Shown here: positions 4,372-5,052 of the stretch, piece by piece | Numbering within the stretch: the first letter of the stretch is position 1 | How the letters are laid out: the number at the start of each line of letters is the position of its first letter | Source of the DNA: Chloroflexota bacterium | GTDB lineage: Bacteria > Chloroflexota > FW602-bin22 > JAMCYS01 | Direction of reading: 5' to 3' | DNA length: 5,052 bases | NCBI GenBank assembly: GCA_021847625.1 | Contig: JAJZQK010000325.1 | Coordinates: 1 to 5,052 of the forward strand | Translations under genes and position numbers: made by a program | The notes under the pieces: model-generated | Seen by the model: only the letters and a program-made list of their open reading frames with translations | Told to the model about the DNA's origin: nothing | Database searches by the model: none

Positions 4372-4406
4372 AGGAACCCACCACCTTGAGCGGTGGGTTC
4401 CTTATT
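4372..4406 (+). terminator. Rho-independent terminator
   Basis: A perfect 11-bp stem, AGGAACCCACC (4372-4382) with GGTGGGTTCCT (4392-4402), has a 9-nt loop and is followed by TTATTGTCT, a moderately U-rich tail. It ends the radC/small-gene transcript and insulates the peptidase gene, whose promoter starts 20 bp later. On the minus strand no T tract follows, so it works in the plus direction. Confidence 0.8.
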
Positions 4407-4426
4407 GTCTCTCGGTTGCCGGACCC

Positions 4427-4455
4427 TCGACAAACGGCCGGGCACAGGTTAGTAT
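4427..4455 (+). promoter_or_regulatory. Promoter for the S8 peptidase gene
   Basis: TCGACA (4427-4432, five of six -35 bases) is followed by exactly 17 bp and TAGTAT (4450-4455, four of six -10 bases). A second -10-like TATGCT preceded by TG one base upstream (4458-4465) lies a few bases on. Transcription would start near 4462, leaving a GC-rich leader of about 130 nt before the TTG start at 4592. Confidence 0.5.
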
Positions 4456-4478
4456 ATGGTATGCTCGCTTACCGACCG

Positions 4479-4591
4479 GGGCCACCCTGGCCCGAATTGG
4501 CGGCAGGTGGGACGGCGAAGGCCGCGCTCTCTCCCCCTGGCGGGATGCCGCGGCCCGGCCGAAGGCGCGGTGGCGTGGGGAGGTACCTGCT
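4479..4591 (+). promoter_or_regulatory. Structured 5' leader of the peptidase gene, possible ribosome-site masking
   Basis: The leader opens with a perfect 6-bp hairpin GGGCCA/TGGCCC with a CCC loop (4479-4493). Further on, CTCCCC (4531-4536) is complementary to GGGGAG (4577-4582), the core of the ribosome binding site, so the site could be masked when the leader folds on itself. I could not match it to a known riboswitch class. The pairing is seen; regulation is inferred. Confidence 0.3.
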
Positions 4592-5052
4592 TTGTCCAAG
4601 AAGGCGTTCAGAGTAATCGGCGTCTGTGCCTCGGCCCTGATCATCGCCGCTTTGCTCGCCGCCCAGCCCGTGCCAGAGCGCGCGGGGGCCGTGCCAGTAG
4701 AGTACCGGGCTTACCTCCCGCTTGTCTTCAAGGACTACTCTTCGATTATCATTCCAAATGACACGTACTTCCCCTTCCAGTGGGGCCTGAACAACACGGG
4801 CCAGTCGGGCGGGACCCCTGACGCCGACATCGACGCGCCGGAGGCCTGGGGCGTCACCACCGGCAGCAGCAACGTGATCGTGGCGATAGTGGACACGGGC
4901 GTCGACCTGGACAACCCCGAATTCGCGGGACGGTTGGTCGCGGGTTGGGACTACGTGAACGGCGATTCCATCCCGGACGACGACAACGGCCACGGCACGC
5001 ACGTCGCGGGCATCACGGGGGCAACCGGCAACAACGGCTCTGGCGTCGCCGG
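4592..5052 (+). CDS. Secreted S8 family serine peptidase (subtilase), 5' part only
   Basis: The first 153 codons of a subtilisin/thermitase-like exported protease; the window ends inside the gene. A signal peptide is clear: basic MSKKAFR, hydrophobic 8-24 ([16 protein letters not shown]), and probable cleavage near ERAGA (33). Next come a YLPLVFKDY stretch (41-49), the usual subtilase opening [10 protein letters not shown] (62-71) with DIDAPEAW (79-86), the catalytic Asp101 in VAIVDTGVD, and the catalytic His134 in NGHGTHVAG. The Ser motif would lie beyond the edge. Only about 25 residues separate the signal peptide from the catalytic domain, so there is no inhibitor I9-type propeptide. The start is TTG at 4592, fixed by GGGGAGGT eight bases upstream; no ATG is suitably placed. 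It probably degrades proteins outside the cell or at its surface and is transcribed alone from 4427-4455. Confidence 0.92.
   Translation, partial: MSKKAFRVIGVCASALIIAALLAAQPVPERAGAVPVEYRAYLPLVFKDYSSIIIPNDTYFPFQWGLNNTGQSGGTPDADIDAPEAWGVTTGSSNVIVAIVDTGVDLDNPEFAGRLVAGWDYVNGDSIPDDDNGHGTHVAGITGATGNNGSGVA

Noticed and set aside
4462..4591. Cyclic-di-GMP or other known riboswitch in the peptidase leader (GGTGGGACGGCGAAGG looks vaguely similar).
   Set aside because: The conserved core segments of the class I c-di-GMP riboswitch are missing, and no other class matched by eye; a covariance-model scan would settle it.

Overview
The window is GC-rich bacterial DNA of the compact, small-operon kind. Nothing in it fixes the species. 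A bacterium of the Chloroflexota (Anaerolineae/Dehalococcoidia-like) is my best guess, for three reasons: an excisionase-type HTH fused to a PocR sensor domain, a methionine-rich DsrE-like protein, and a secreted subtilase whose mature N-terminus carries a YLPLV-type motif that I associate with Chloroflexota exoproteins. This is inference from remembered families, not a database result.

Left part, minus strand (183-1596): a sigma70-like promoter (TTGACA, 17 bp spacer, TAAGAT) precedes an HTH-PocR regulator (772-1524). After 109 bp comes a DsrE/DsrF/DrsH-like protein (183-662) with a strong ribosome binding site, and then a perfect 10-bp stem-loop. The two genes look like one transcription unit: a ligand or redox sensor next to a small sulfur/redox-type protein.

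Middle part (1525-3255) is gene-poor. It holds two short minus-strand genes that I do not recognise: a 73-aa protein with two predicted membrane segments (1905-2126) and a 75-aa helical, GTG-started protein with a Cys pair (2412-2639). The DNA around them has several hairpins, a nearly perfect 25-bp palindrome (2727-2751), a plus-strand extended -10 promoter (TGCTATAAT, 2919-2927) and a 163-bp composite palindromic repeat (3027-3189). That repeat has 9-bp terminal inverted repeats and three GNRA-capped hairpin units, one of which carries compensatory stem changes. The first 24 bases of the window are an exact inverted copy of one end of this element, so copies in opposite orientation bracket about 3 kb.

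Right part, plus strand (3256-5052): radC (JAMM/MPN+ family), then a short unknown gene ending at 4312, then a strong rho-independent terminator (4372-4406). A new promoter (4427-4455) and a GC-rich leader follow, and then the TTG-started 5' end of a secreted S8 (subtilisin/thermitase-like) peptidase, cut off by the window edge after its Asp and His catalytic motifs.

No tRNA, rRNA, CRISPR array, transposase gene or recognised riboswitch was seen.
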